Below are positions 53,117 through 63,654 of a stretch of DNA of 64,000 nucleotides, in pieces. Location: contig JBBBDQ010001186.1 in NCBI GenBank assembly GCA_037127315.1, forward strand, positions 3,297,501-3,361,500, given 5' to 3'. The DNA comes from Ascarosepion bandense (Eukaryota > Mollusca > Cephalopoda > Sepiida > Sepiidae). The position numbers were made by a program, and so were the translations under genes. Numbering within the stretch: position 1 is the first letter of the stretch; each line of letters begins with the position of its first letter. A model generated the notes under the pieces. That model had not been told where the DNA came from and searched no databases. It worked only from the letters and a program-made list of their open reading frames with translations.

Positions 53117-53707
53117 CAGTACTGTGCAAAAGTATTAGGACAAGAACTAATTTTTATGAGTCATACTGACAAAAACTAAACAATTTCATTAAAGTAATTT
53201 TATTTGATTTACTCAAAAAATGCTTTAACAAGAAAAAATACTTGTTACAAAATAAATTTAATATTTAATATCATAGCCTTTTGCTTTGATCACAGCCTTC
53301 ATTCTGTCGGGCATTGACATCACAAGCTTCTTCAATGTATCTAATGGTATCTCCTGCCAAGCAGCTTGTATTTGTTCCCAAATTGTGTCTTGCGAAGTAA
53401 CATTAGATCTATGAACTTTTTTTTATCCAAAATATTCCATAGATATTCAATAGGATTCAGATCAGGGCTCCGTTGGGGCCGATTCAAATTCCGAAGCCTT
53501 TCTTTCTCTTTCTTTTTTAGTTAAATAATTCTTTCAAAGGTTTGGCTTTTCACCCTGTCTTTGAATTTCAGTGAGGTTTTTAAGAAAATCACCCCTGTCC
53601 TTCTGGTAGTGTGCAAAAGTGTTAGGACAGGGGTTATTTTTAACTTTATTTTGATGACTCATAAAAGATAAAAATAGTTCTTGTCCTAATACTTTTGCAC
53701 AGTACTG
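53117..53707 (-). mobile_element. Internally deleted Tc1-type element with perfect-looking ends
   Basis: Both ends read cagtactgtgcaaaagtatt inward and are flanked by TA. On the minus strand the transposase end is visible with breaks: [17 protein letters not shown] (about 53480-53420) and LKKLVMSMPDRMKAVIKAKG (about 53335-53290). The first two catalytic blocks are missing. An extra copy of the terminal sequence (gtgtgcaaaagtgttaggac) lies inside at 53610, in the same direction as the left end. Confidence 0.85.
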
Positions 53708-53709
53708 TA

Positions 53710-54285
53710 CACCACGTTAACGTATATATATATTTTGGCAGGAAACTTTCTCTTATGCATGTTTTATTGAATGTGACTGGCAAGGAAAATTTTCTAATAA
53801 TCTTAGTGATTTGCCTTTAGGGTAATGACAAAGATATTGCAGAAACTGTCCATAATGGTTACTATCATTAAAAGACACCCCAGCCACATCTTTTCTAGCA
53901 CTCCTTAGAGTTACTAACATTTCCATATACTATATACAACCATTCTTTACTTAACGAACTACTTGCTTAACGACCCATGAGTTACAGCTAGCTATAAAAT
54001 CTCATGTAATTAAACGTTTTGGTCAAGATTGTTTTTTTCACTTTTTTCAAAAAATAAATATAAATTTATTTTGTTTATAATATGCAAATCGGATAAACTA
54101 TGGAATATGCAGTTGACTTATTTTTATAACAAACAATTGTTTATTACACAGACACTGAAACAACTTTGTGTTCCATCCGGCTTCAGTGGGGATGTTTCTG
54201 GTAAGTATCCAGGGAAGATGGTCGGTTCTCTGTACTCCAGTCCCTGACACCTACTGCTTTCCTATATCTCTGAAAGACACAGATC
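53710..54285. other. Unassigned sequence
   Basis: A 72-codon ORF at 54029 is composition-driven; no gene supported. Confidence 0.45.
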
Positions 54286-54289
54286 TGGC

Positions 54290-54720
54290 CGAAAATGGAG
54301 TACTGCTGCCATATATGGGCAGAACCTGACAGTCTTTACTTTCCAGTCACGATAATACAAGAGCACCTGCCCGTCCCTATGAGTGATAAATTATTTTCCG
54401 CCTTTCAGCACCTTTCTTGCAGGCGGAACGTCGCAAGCCTCTCGCTACTCTACAGCTGTTTGTACGGAAAGTGTTCAAATCAACGCTTTTCCTTAGGTCC
54501 ACCAGTTCTAACTTTCCCGGCTTAGACCCGCCATGCTAAGCACATTGTAATGAACCAATTTCGTTCCCTTTGTATTCTTTTGGTGAAATGTAAGTTCTAC
54601 TCGAGCAACTACTTTCCGGCAGCCGTTGCTTTATGGAACTGACTCCGAAGAGAATGCTTCCCCGATCGCTACAATCTTAAGCTGTTCAAGTCTTAGATTA
54701 ACCGTTATATTCCCTACATA
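54290..54720 (+). mobile_element. Diverged LINE-A-related copy
   Basis: MEYCCHIWAEP (54295) corresponds to MEYCCHLWSGAP of LINE-A, and LSCRRNVASLSLLYSCLYGK to the C-terminal block. More distant than the other copies, perhaps a sister subfamily. Confidence 0.65.
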
Positions 54721-54767
54721 GCTCTATAAACTGTTCCTCTTACTCTGTAACACACGAGTGGCTTTTT

Positions 54768-55424
54768 AACCATGTGTGATGCAGTGGGTATCGGCTCGGT
54801 ACGAGAAATCGGGGATCCGAGTTCGAAGTCCAGTTGAATTCCTTACATTCACTTACGCGCAAATACTCTTAGGAAAGGTATTAATCCGTCTATTCCCTCC
54901 ACTTATGGGTTAAATAACAGGACATTAGGATCTACAGCCTTGGATGACAACCAGTCAACCGCAGAAAGTAATGGCAACCTACTGCAAGATAATCTTCTGC
55001 CCAGTCAGTCATGTCTCTTTCGAGACATGATCACCCAAGCGTGTATCACGTATGGCTCTTAACTGATTGACTGAATATTTATATGGCACTTAACTGACTG
55101 ACTGAATATAATAGCTAAAAACATGATTAAATCTTCTACTGGACATAAAGTGGGGGATCAGTTTTATATAGTTATCAAGTAATAAACAGATCCCCCACTA
55201 ATTACTACTTAATAATATCTTTCATCTTTACCTATTTAGCTATGAGTCAAATAACAGGACAGATTGGGTTCTATAGCCTTGGCTAGCAACCAGTCTACCG
55301 CAGAAAGTAATGGCAAACTACTGCAGGAAAACCTTTTGCGCAGTCAGTCATGTCTCTTTCGAGACATGATCGCCCAAGCGTGTATCACGTATGGCACTTA
55401 TCTGACTGACTGACTGATTGACTA
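54768..55424 (+). mobile_element. SINE-C dimer
   Basis: Unit 1 with tRNA-like head (54768-55110), linker (to 55232) with foldback gtgggggatcagttttatat ... cagatcccccac, headless unit 2 (55234-55424). Junctions match those of the dimer at 44938-45535. Confidence 0.85.
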
Positions 55425-55564
55425 AGTGAGCATGATTGTGAATAAAACTTTACACATCTTGTGTGCTTGAAACAGAAGAAGCATAACTGTACTTCTTACT
55501 AAGCGGCCTGTTCATTTAGCGACCAGATCGTTAGAACATAACCCGGTCGTTAAGTGAAGAGTGG

Positions 55565-55568
<4 letters not shown>

Positions 55569-55609
<41 letters not shown>

Positions 55610-55614
55610 TTTTT

Positions 55615-55662
<48 letters not shown>

Positions 55663-55788
55663 AAAAATCTAAAGCGACCAAAAACTACCGCGGTTTCACA
55701 CTACGGATCGTCAGGGCAAAGGCTTTGCCCTGACGATCCGTAGTGTGAAACCGCGGTAGCTTTTGGCTCGCTTTAGATTTTTGTGTGT
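55569..55788. repeat. Nested palindromes
   Basis: Outer: 55606-55672 reads gattttttgtgtgta, (TA)n, tacacacaaaaaatc. Inner: 55663-55788 is an inverted repeat of about 62-bp arms (acacaaaaaatctaaagcga ... cgatccgtagtgtgaaaccg) with almost no spacer, centred at about 55725 (gggcaaaggctttgccc). The gattttttgtgtgt block is shared by both. Confidence 0.92.
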
Positions 55789-55789
55789 C

Positions 55790-56065
55790 TTTGCTCTACT
55801 TTTGTATATTTTCTTTTGTACTTTGTATCGAGCACTTTTTCTTGTGTTTGGTTCCGTTTGGGTTTTTTTTTCTTTACTGCGGAGTATTGAATGTTTTGTT
55901 CTTGTTCCGCGGATTTCTTTTTTTTCTCCCCATTTATCCGACGCCTCAGTGCACCGGATTGTAACGGAATTAGGTTCTGTTTGTTAGTGGTTTTTTTGAA
56001 GGTTTATCTTAGTATAAATTTACAGCCTACATACTTACAGAGTCTATTTAGTTATTATTTTGATT

Positions 56066-56096
<31 letters not shown>

Positions 56097-56340
56097 CATA
56101 CCATTATTGATTAATGGTTAGCCAGGTAATTTAGCAGATCAATACTACTTATAAAAATTGATTTTAATCATCAATCGTTGCTCTCCGTATGTAAAGTTTT
56201 AATTGAAAAAAATTAAACTTAATCATAAGCTGTATATAGAAAGGTTTAAGAATGCCTAGCAATAAATAATTTTGCATTGTTAAATTTTATTCTTTTTTTC
56301 GTTTGTGTATGACTAGATTTTATGAATAGGGGAAATATGT
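55790..56340. other. T-rich unassigned sequence with (TA)n at 56069-56092
   Basis: No gene supported. Confidence 0.5.
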
Positions 56341-56344
56341 CGCA

Positions 56345-57110
56345 TTTTATTCTTTCTTTTCTTTTTTTTTTTTTTTTTTTTTTTTTTTGCTTACACTTCT
56401 ATTGATAAAAGCACTTGTTTCCCGCACGGAGCTGTTAAACTAAGCTGATTTTGTTTCCACCTTTTTCGTAACTATTTAAAAGGTTTTGTTCTTTTTTTCT
56501 TCTATAGCGTACATACTGTTCATGAAATTTGGCTTTTAAGAAAAGTGCTTTCGTTCAGCTTTTCCTGTTTTCGTTCGCCTATTTCTTTCTTTGCTTAATT
56601 TTGAAAACATTCTTCAAATTAAAACCCTTTTGATGTTTATTACCCTTTCACGCTATTAAAGAGAAGCAAAGAAAGAAAAAGAAAGAAAAGCAAAGGAAAG
56701 AAAAGGAAAGAAAATTAAAGAATGTTTCATTTGTCTCCTTTACGCTTTCTTCTATCCACTTTTCTTTCTTTCTCTTTATTTCTTTCTTTCTCTCTTTTAT
56801 TTTTTCCTTCTCAATTTCGTTTCTTTTCATATCTTTGTTTCTTTCGTTTTTCTTTTTTTCTTTATCTTTTTTATCTTTTTTATTTTCTATTTTTTATTTT
56901 ATTTTTTCTTGTCTTCATTATTTTTTTCATTTTTATTCATCTCTTTTTCCGCTGTTATTTTTTTTTCTTTTTTCTTTCCATTTTTCTTTTCATTAATTTC
57001 TTTTCCTTTTTCCTCCTTTCTCTTTTCCTTCTTTTGATCTTTTATTTTTTTAATTTCTTTTTTCTTATTTTCATTATTTATTCCATTTGTTTTCCTTTCT
57101 TTTTACCACT
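56345..57110. repeat. Pyrimidine-rich block of TTTC-type repeats
   Basis: Poly-T at 56362-56388 and long tttctttctttt stretches. ORFs here are Phe/Leu/Ser-rich artefacts. Confidence 0.85.
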
Positions 57111-57745
57111 CTTGACGTGTATTGAATATTGCTGCCATATCTGGTCGGGTGATCCTGCTATCCACCTAGGTGTTCTTGACAAAATCCAACGGAGAATCTG
57201 TGATGGAGAAAGAAGCATGCGAAAGAGGATGCAGGTTAGTCAGATAGGAGATGACTTTTTTTATAATCATATTGCCCCAAGCAAGGCATTTTATTGCCAC
57301 TGTTTTGCCGGGGGTTACATAGAAGGTAAGAGAAGGATGAGAATACAGAGGAGAGTGGAGTGGAAGAAGAAAGAAGCATGAGAAAGGATGTAGGTTAATG
57401 AGATGACTATTGACTTTACATTTAAATTCTTGGAGATTGTAGCTGTCGGGAAAGCAAGTAAACGGAAGGGAATTCCACAGACGGGAAGTGTGAGAAAAGA
57501 AGCTACTGGAGTAGAATTTGCTTTTACAATTTATTGGTTTCAAAGTAAAAGGGCGGGTCCTAGTTGCTAATCTTGTGGCTCGAGTGAATTTATATATAGG
57601 GGGCACCAGTGAGCTAAGTTCATCGGAGTAGAAGCCGTGAAAGTATTTGTAGAAGAGACACAGGGAAGCCACATTGCGCCGGTGAGAAAGTGACTGTATC
57701 CGAGCTGCCAAGTCGAGACCGATCACATTACAGACTCTCCGTTAT
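57111..57745 (-). mobile_element. LINE-A copy with an inverted piece at its 3' side
   Basis: 57258-57745 is a minus-strand LINE-A from its reversed 3' end through the ORF2 C-terminal block (186 codons at 57166-57726, including NVASLCLFYKYFHGFYSDEL). 57111-57205 is a plus-strand ORF2 piece (TCIEYCCHIWSGDPA), and 57206-57257 a second copy of minus-strand UTR. Confidence 0.75.
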
Positions 57746-58098
57746 GACTTCAGTAAAGAGTGACTGCTGGTTTAATACGGCTGGAAACCAAGCAAAAGAA
57801 TTTATGCTTTTCGGTGACTGTCTCTCTTTTATCCAGTCAGTATTATGCTCTGTTCCTCATGTTCCCTATTTTACTTGCGTCGTTTTTAGCTAAACAACAA
57901 GCGTTTTCACTACTTACACTCCTTAAATAATATCGCTTGTAACAATTGCCATAAAAAATTATAAAATGGGAAATACAAGAAATGCAAGTACAGAGACGAT
58001 AGTGAAAATTATCAATTATTAAATTGATATTATACAAGATATATATATCTTGAAAAAAAAACGCATACATGGCATTGGTTGCATACATAAACCCATTG

Positions 58099-58100
<2 letters not shown>
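57745..58100. other. Unassigned sequence
   Basis: No gene supported. Confidence 0.45.

Positions 58101-58135
<35 letters not shown>
58101..58135. repeat. (TA)n microsatellite, SINE-2 3' tail
   Basis: On the minus strand this run directly follows the ribozyme-ending GGATGAC. Confidence 0.95.
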
Positions 58136-58136
<1 letters not shown>

Positions 58137-58265
58137 ATCCGCAGACAGATCTGTTTCGCTGTATCACAGCTCATCAGTACGGTTAGACTCCGATTGCTTT
58201 TAACTCAGGATTGAAACACGACCGAATTGGTGTCAGTCGGCGATTCTACCTCTGGGCTACGGGCG

Positions 58266-58266
<1 letters not shown>
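58136..58266 (-). mobile_element. SINE-2, best copy
   Basis: Minus strand from 58266: GCCCGTAGCCCAGAGGTAGA (A-box region), CGGTC-type spacer, B-box region GTGTTTCAATCCTGAGTT, AAAAGCAATCGGAGTC, ribozyme, GGATGAC. Total about 130 bp between two (TA)n tracts. Confidence 0.85.
58139..58182 (-). ncRNA. Hammerhead ribozyme, SINE-2, all core bases and stems intact
   Basis: Minus strand: stem I CCGTA (58182-58178), CTGATGA (58177-58171), stem II GCTGT-GAT-ACAGC (58170-58158), GAAA (58157-58154), stem III strand CAGATCTG (58153-58146), TC (58145-58144), stem I TGCGG (58143-58139) with one G-T pair. The stem III strand is fully self-complementary. Cleavage is predicted after C58144. Confidence 0.9.

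Positions 58267-58333
<67 letters not shown>
58267..58333. repeat. (TA)n microsatellite
   Basis: About 67 bases, the longest pure TA tract of this part. Confidence 0.95.
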
Positions 58334-58336
<3 letters not shown>

Positions 58337-58359
58337 AATACATATACCACAACAAGTGT

Positions 58360-58622
58360 GATTGAGAGTGAGAGATGGCGGATGAGGGTGAGAGTGTGAG
58401 TGCGGGAGAGAGAATGACGAAGACTGAGAATGACAGCAAACGAAAGAGTGTCAGAGTCAGCGAGATACACTGAGAAAAAGCAAGTGAGTGAGAGAAAGTG
58501 AAAGTGAGAGCGAAAGCGAAAGCGAGAAAGAGTCAGAGAGAGAGTGAGAGTGAAAGAGAGTAAGTGAAAACAAAGAGTGAGAGTGAGAAAGTAGGAGTGA
58601 GAGAGAGAGAGAGAGAGAGAGC
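58360..58622. repeat. GA-rich imperfect repeat
   Basis: Degenerate gagtgaga-type units ending in pure (GA)n at 58602-58622. Confidence 0.85.
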
Positions 58623-58624
58623 AT

Positions 58625-59173
58625 TCAGTTTGACTTCTCTACATTACGCAAGACCGCACAATTTTATATTTTCGAAATAGCAAATAACATATTTTGATTT
58701 TCCAAAAAAAGGAAAAAAAGGGAATGGCACTCAGGGCCTTTTTTTTATGTGTTCATTGAAGACGTTGCAGAATTTGTGAAGCTGACGTTGTTATTTTTGT
58801 TCAGAAATCTTACCAGGTATTTTGATTTCGTCGACACCCCATCCAATTTTCTTTGTTTTCTACTTTTTCTTCATTCAAATGTGTTTCTTGTTTCTGTTTT
58901 GTTTTCTTCAACGGAATAACATGTCTCCAAAAATGCTGTATCTACTGATACAGTTTCCACTTTTTTTAATTTTTATTTTCTTTCTTTAACTTCAAGAAAA
59001 TTACAAAGCGAGAAAAGAAAAAAACATGAAAAAGTGTAAGAACGAATTAAAAAATTCTCAGCAAGGGAGAAATCTGAGTAAGAGGAGTCGAAACGTTCAC
59101 AAACGATACAGATCTTAAATAAAGAAATTAGACACTGCTTAGGAGTCGAATAGTAAATTGCCATTTATGACGA

Positions 59174-59175
<2 letters not shown>
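58625..59175. other. Unassigned sequence
   Basis: T-rich, no gene supported. Confidence 0.5.
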
Positions 59176-59177
<2 letters not shown>

Positions 59178-59222
<45 letters not shown>

Positions 59223-59318
59223 ATCCACAGACAGATCTGTTTCGCTGTATCACAGCTCATCATCACAGTTAGGCAGCCGATTGCTTTTTACCCAGGATTG
59301 AAACCCAACTGAATTGAC
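59178..59318 (-). mobile_element. (TA)n plus SINE-2 copy, head lost
   Basis: TA run to 59219. SINE-2 on the minus strand from about 59318 (GGGTTTCAATCCTGGGT) to GGATGAC. Its hammerhead (59223-59266) has CTGATGA changed to ATGATGA (C3 lost), so it should be inactive. Its head is replaced by the repeat at 59320. Confidence 0.78.
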
Positions 59319-59319
59319 A

Positions 59320-59454
59320 GATTTTTTAAATATTTGTAAACGTAAACCTATCTTTAATAATACTTATAAATGTTGTTTTAAAGAACATTTTTTAAGTGTA
59401 TCTAAAAAATGTTTAACTTTTGAAATATTTATAAAGATTCAAAACACCTAAGTC

Positions 59455-59497
<43 letters not shown>
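59320..59497. repeat. Dispersed repeat (copy of 41050-41222) and (TA)n
   Basis: 59320-59457 matches the 41-kb block; TA run at 59458-59497. Confidence 0.7.
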
Positions 59498-59503
<6 letters not shown>

Positions 59504-59516
59504 GTATAGTGCAAGC

Positions 59517-59694
59517 CAAGGCTACAGAACTTAATATGTCCTATTATTTAACCCATAACTGGAGGGAAGAGACGGATTAATACCTTTTTTAAGGTTATTT
59601 GTGCGTAAGTGAATGCAAGGAATTCAACTGGAATTCGAACTCGGCTCCCCGATTTGTGGTTCCGAGTCGATATTCACTGCACCACAACGCACAT
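59517..59694 (-). mobile_element. SINE-C, head and middle part
   Basis: Minus strand: tRNA-like head at 59694 (GATGTGCGTTGTGGTGCAGT), B box region GAGTTCGAATTCC, ending at GCCTTGGCTTGCAC. Confidence 0.8.
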
Positions 59695-59854
59695 CCTCTT
59701 TGATTATTTTCTTTATTTTTTTGTAATTAACAATTCCTAATTTGATTTGATGACATTTATTTCCGCAATTTCTCGTTTTATTTCATGCGCCTTGTCACTT
59801 TAGGCTGTGACACTCATGTTTTTTATATGTTTTGTCGAAAATCTAAATACGTAG

Positions 59855-60415
59855 GAAGTGATCCGAAGGCGAATTAACATGGCGAAAGACGTGTACCAGA
59901 AGATGAGTAAAGTATTATGACACAGGAAACTTTTACAAGAAACAAAGAAAAAAAATACTAGTACTATGTGATGTCAGTTCTTCAATATGGCAGTGAATAT
60001 TGGACAATATCATCAAAGATTAAGGAAAAACTTGAAGTCACTGAAATGTGGTTCTACAGAAGGATGCTGCAGATATCATGGAATCGAGCATGTCTTCAAT
60101 GGTGAGGTTTTGGAAAGGATGGAAACGAAAAGGAAATTAATACTGAGTATCCGGAAGAAACAGCTAAAGTTCCTGGGGCATGCAATGAGGAAGGAGGGCT
60201 TGGAGAACCTGATACTAACAGGCCAGGTAGCTGGGAAAAGAGACAGGGGAAAGCAGCTGTTAACATATTAGAAGGGCCTGAGCAGGTGGATGACAGAACG
60301 GGTACTGCGAGTTGTTACAGGAGAAAGCTTGCTAAGAGTTACCAGGTATAGGGAGACGTGGAAGGCCATAATCGCCTACGTTCTGAAAGGACAAGGCATA
60401 TAGAAAAAGAAGAAA
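59855..60415 (+). pseudogene. LINE-B ORF2 C-terminal fragment
   Basis: gatccgaaggcgaattaaca leads into broken KDVYQKMSKV-like sequence. The open part 59987-60271 has ERMETKRKLILSIRKKQLKF, LGHAMRKEGLENLILTGQV. 3' end gacaaggcatatagaaaaag at about 60405. Confidence 0.75.
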
Positions 60416-60419
60416 AGAA

Positions 60420-61585
60420 TCTGTAAATAGTGTTTGTGTTATGGTGAAACACACCTATTCCTCAGATAATGGACTCTCCCTCCTATATTAATAAGAGTTA
60501 ACAGGAAGTTAACTCGAGAAGTTCTTGCCCAGTTTTTGACGTTTGTTGTCATTTTCTGACTTCTCGGACCTTGTTTTGACAAGCGTCGAACTTTTTGTTT
60601 TAAAAAAAAAAATCCGATTCACTCATTTGGGCTTTTTATTTGACAAAAAAGACCTTTTTGTTGAGCTAAGTTTATTTTTATTTATTTTCTTTTTCGTTTA
60701 TTTACTTTGTTCTTTTCTTTTTATTCTTCTAGCTTTTTTGTTTTTATTTTCGTATTTTTGGCGGCCATATTTGTTTTTATTTAGGTCGGCCGTTTTGAGT
60801 TTATTTTTATTTTTATTTTTTTTCAGTATCTGTTTGGCCTTAAGTGCCATATTTATATTTTTTTTTTAACTGTCCCTATTTTGACCAGAAGCTGAAGAAT
60901 TAGCTGATTTTTATTTTTCTTCCAATTTAACTTTTCTTTTTTTTCAGCCCCTCCCCAGTTTTTCTTTTGCGGAAGTCGCCGTTAGGAGACTTTTCGTTTT
61001 CTTTTTGTTTGTTTGTATTTGTTTGTATTTGTTTTCCTTGTACATTTAATTTGATTGTACATTTGTAAAATTTAATCGTTGTTTAAATTTATTTTCGTTA
61101 ATTCATTTATTTTGTAAAGTTTAGTTAAACCGCTTAAATTTAATTTTAGCCCCTCCCCCTATTTTCTTTGTCGGGAGTAGCCGTTTAGGCAACTCTCCGT
61201 TTTTCTGTTTGTTTTATTTTCTTTAAATTTCTTTGTGTATTTAGTTTATCGTATTTTGTAAAGTTTATTTTTGTTTTTATTTTTTTTAACCTCTCAAGAG
61301 GCGGATTTTTTGCCTATTTTCTGCTCTTATATTTTTAAGAGTTGAATTTCACTGTTAAAAGCAAGTTGTTCTAAGCCGTTTTGTTATTTCTAATTTTTGC
61401 CGATATAGGCTAATTTTATTTATTGTTGTTCGTGCAATTTTCTTGTGAGGTGGTTAATTTGTGTAACATATTATTTCCCCCCCCCCCCACATTTTTCCCG
61501 TTTTTTCCCTACCCCTCTCCATTCCCCTATCATTTACGGAGGAAAAAAATAATAATTATATCGATCACGGCCAGTAAAAATAAAA
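60420..61585 (+). promoter_or_regulatory. 5'UTR of a non-LTR retrotransposon with a duplicated block
   Basis: T-rich leader before ORF1. A block agcccctccccagtttttct ... ggagacttttcgttttc (60947) recurs as agcccctccccctattttct ... aactctccgtttttc (61150), about 198 bp apart. Tandem 5' blocks are known promoter units in some non-LTR elements; that role is inference here. The exact 5' end of the element is not certain. Confidence 0.55.
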
Positions 61586-63643
61586 ATGGCCGACTCAAGT
61601 CGGTCAGCTAGAAAAAAACTGATTTTCGACCCGCCCGGGAAGGGCCCGCCTGACAAAAATGAAGAGTCCTATCCCCCTCTAAAGGATTCAAAAAAGCAAA
61701 ATTATGAGACCAAGAATAAGGTGGCCGAGAATGGCCAAAAGTCTACGGCAAATGACAAGGCGAAAAGTACCAGAGACAAAAACAAAGATGCTGAGGCCGG
61801 GGTGTCGCCCGATTGCTGGAAGTCCCCACCTAGTTGCATTATAAACATAGCGGAGTTTCTGGAGAGATCTAAAGGTTTCGACCATCTTTTGAAAGATGAC
61901 GGACTTTTGGAAAACCCCCAGGAATTACAAAAGTTTGAAAAGAGAATGGTGTCGGTCTTCGTGGTGGACAAGCGTTCGCGCAAAATTTGTCGCTCCACGA
62001 AAGACACAGTGATCCGATCACTGGTGTCCCTAGGGGTTAGGCCCCAAAGAATAATAAAAGGACCAGCCTTTTTCAATTGGGACGTACTGCTGCCCACACC
62101 GGAAGATTGCATGGATGCAGTAAGTAGAGAATTGATAACTGATGACCTAATCCTGAGAACAGAATATGAAGGCCGTAGGAGGACCAACGTAGCAGTATAT
62201 GAGGTGCCTCCTCAGGTTGTCGGCGAACACCTGGCCTCTTATTTTAAAAAATATGGTCAGATACTCGCAGCCTCTTCTGACAACCTGAACGGGGGATGGA
62301 CATTCGACATACTGAGCGATAAAGAAGCCTTCGACTCCATCCCCAACTGCTTGGATTATTGCGGCCGGAAAATGCCGGTCATAGTGACCGGCCGAAAACC
62401 AACTTGCTGGAAGTGCGGGCAGACTGGTCACCTGTCCTCTTCCTGCCCAGAGAAGAAGGCCTCTGGTGATCCGGCCGCCGTCGACCAAAATACCCCTAAG
62501 CCTGACAACCGTAGTTCCGCAACGCCTGTAATGGGCCTAGCAGTGGCACGGCCCGGTGTCTCACAAACACCGGGTGGGTCTCGGCCCCCATCCTCCCAAA
62601 TTCCGAAGCCTGCCGCAAGTGTGGTCAAGGACAAGGATGAGGGAGTATGGCATGTCGTTGCTAGAGGCAAAGGGAAGATCCGAGCAGCGGTGCCTCAGTC
62701 CCCTGAAACTCCTAGGGATGACACCGACAGTCCCACTCCCTCTGGCAGCTCTAAAGGCGACGTCCCGGCGGTGCATTTAGACAGGCCTTTGAGTGAGATT
62801 CAAAAAAAAGCGGAACCGAATTGGGAAAAAATCGTCCAGCTGCGAAAATTAAAGAAAGACCTAGAGAAGAAGAAATCAACAAATTTAGCAGCTCCCCACT
62901 CTTCCGTCTCCGCCCCGTCTTCTCCCTCCCGGAAAAAAACCATGCCCCCCCCTCCCATGACAAAGTCTCTGACCACTTCCCCGTCGAAAATGACCACCTT
63001 CAAAAAGCATTCCCCAGTCTCTTCTCGTATCCCTTCCACTCCTGCTTCTCCCGATGTCTCACCCACTCCCACCCCAACACCTAATCCTTCTCTCTCTCCT
63101 CACAAGTCTAAAAGACAAAGAAGCCCTGAAGTAGCGTCTGGTGAGGAAAAAAGAAAGAAAATGAAACCTCCTTTCAATCTCGGTGAAGAAGTTTGCCGAG
63201 TTTCTGCAGAAACAGCTCAAAAGGCGCTGAGCCATTCAAAGCGCTTAAAAACTTTAATTTCATTTAAAAAAGTACACGACAAAGATGTCGAAGATCCGCG
63301 CAATTTCCCAAACGCCAAGAGGATCTTGACGGTCGTGCGGTCTGGCGCTGGTACTAGACAAATATGGACTATGTTAGGGGAGGCGAATGATTCGTTTGCT
63401 ACGAACCCTCCCCTTTCTTATTTCCATGATGAGGACAATGCAAATTTGCAGCAGTTTTGTTCTGGGAGGACCCCGGTTTATGTTCACCCCTCCCTTTACA
63501 GAGCGTTGAAACTAACGTTTCCCCTGGACATTGGCGGCCTGTCCTATGATGGCACTATCAAAAGTGAAATGGGTCTCGGCTCAATGGGACGGGCTGTCGG
63601 TGTCCTGTCACCGGACATGTTCGGAACAGTTCCTCAACCCTAA
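61586..63643 (+). CDS. Non-LTR retrotransposon ORF1 protein with CCHC zinc knuckle
   Basis: 685 codons, uninterrupted. Residues 1-85 are Lys/Ser-rich and disordered. Residues about 115-270 form an alpha/beta region that looks RRM-like (MVSVFVVDKRSRKICRS, NVAVYEVPP). The zinc knuckle is C274-x2-C277-x4-H282-x4-C287 (CWKCGQTGHLSSSC). A Pro/Ser/Thr-rich linker of about 240 residues follows, then a basic stretch (KSKRQRSPEVASGEEKRKKM) that may be a nuclear signal. The C-terminal 130 residues are of unknown fold. ORF1 proteins of this kind bind element RNA and form the RNP. The ATG lies in aaaaATGGCC, a good context. Higher GC than the surroundings and lack of stops suggest a young copy. Confidence 0.85.
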   Translation: MADSSRSARKKLIFDPPGKGPPDKNEESYPPLKDSKKQNYETKNKVAENGQKSTANDKAKSTRDKNKDAEAGVSPDCWKSPPSCIINIAEFLERSKGFDHLLKDDGLLENPQELQKFEKRMVSVFVVDKRSRKICRSTKDTVIRSLVSLGVRPQRIIKGPAFFNWDVLLPTPEDCMDAVSRELITDDLILRTEYEGRRRTNVAVYEVPPQVVGEHLASYFKKYGQILAASSDNLNGGWTFDILSDKEAFDSIPNCLDYCGRKMPVIVTGRKPTCWKCGQTGHLSSSCPEKKASGDPAAVDQNTPKPDNRSSATPVMGLAVARPGVSQTPGGSRPPSSQIPKPAASVVKDKDEGVWHVVARGKGKIRAAVPQSPETPRDDTDSPTPSGSSKGDVPAVHLDRPLSEIQKKAEPNWEKIVQLRKLKKDLEKKKSTNLAAPHSSVSAPSSPSRKKTMPPPPMTKSLTTSPSKMTTFKKHSPVSSRIPSTPASPDVSPTPTPTPNPSLSPHKSKRQRSPEVASGEEKRKKMKPPFNLGEEVCRVSAETAQKALSHSKRLKTLISFKKVHDKDVEDPRNFPNAKRILTVVRSGAGTRQIWTMLGEANDSFATNPPLSYFHDEDNANLQQFCSGRTPVYVHPSLYRALKLTFPLDIGGLSYDGTIKSEMGLGSMGRAVGVLSPDMFGTVPQP

Positions 63644-63654
63644 TCGGACTGATA

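Noticed and set aside
55735..55765. CTGACGA...GAAACC in the palindrome arm as an active hammerhead
   Set aside because: Position 7 may vary, but the ten bases between core and GAAA do not pair as stem II; kept only as a possible trace.
56722..57381. 219-codon Phe/Leu-rich ORF that looks like a membrane protein
   Set aside because: It comes from TTTC-rich sequence and then runs into a reversed LINE-A; hydrophobicity is a composition effect.
61688..63072. Minus-strand ORFs of 65-161 codons opposite the retrotransposon ORF1
   Set aside because: Shadows of a real coding frame with a biased composition.
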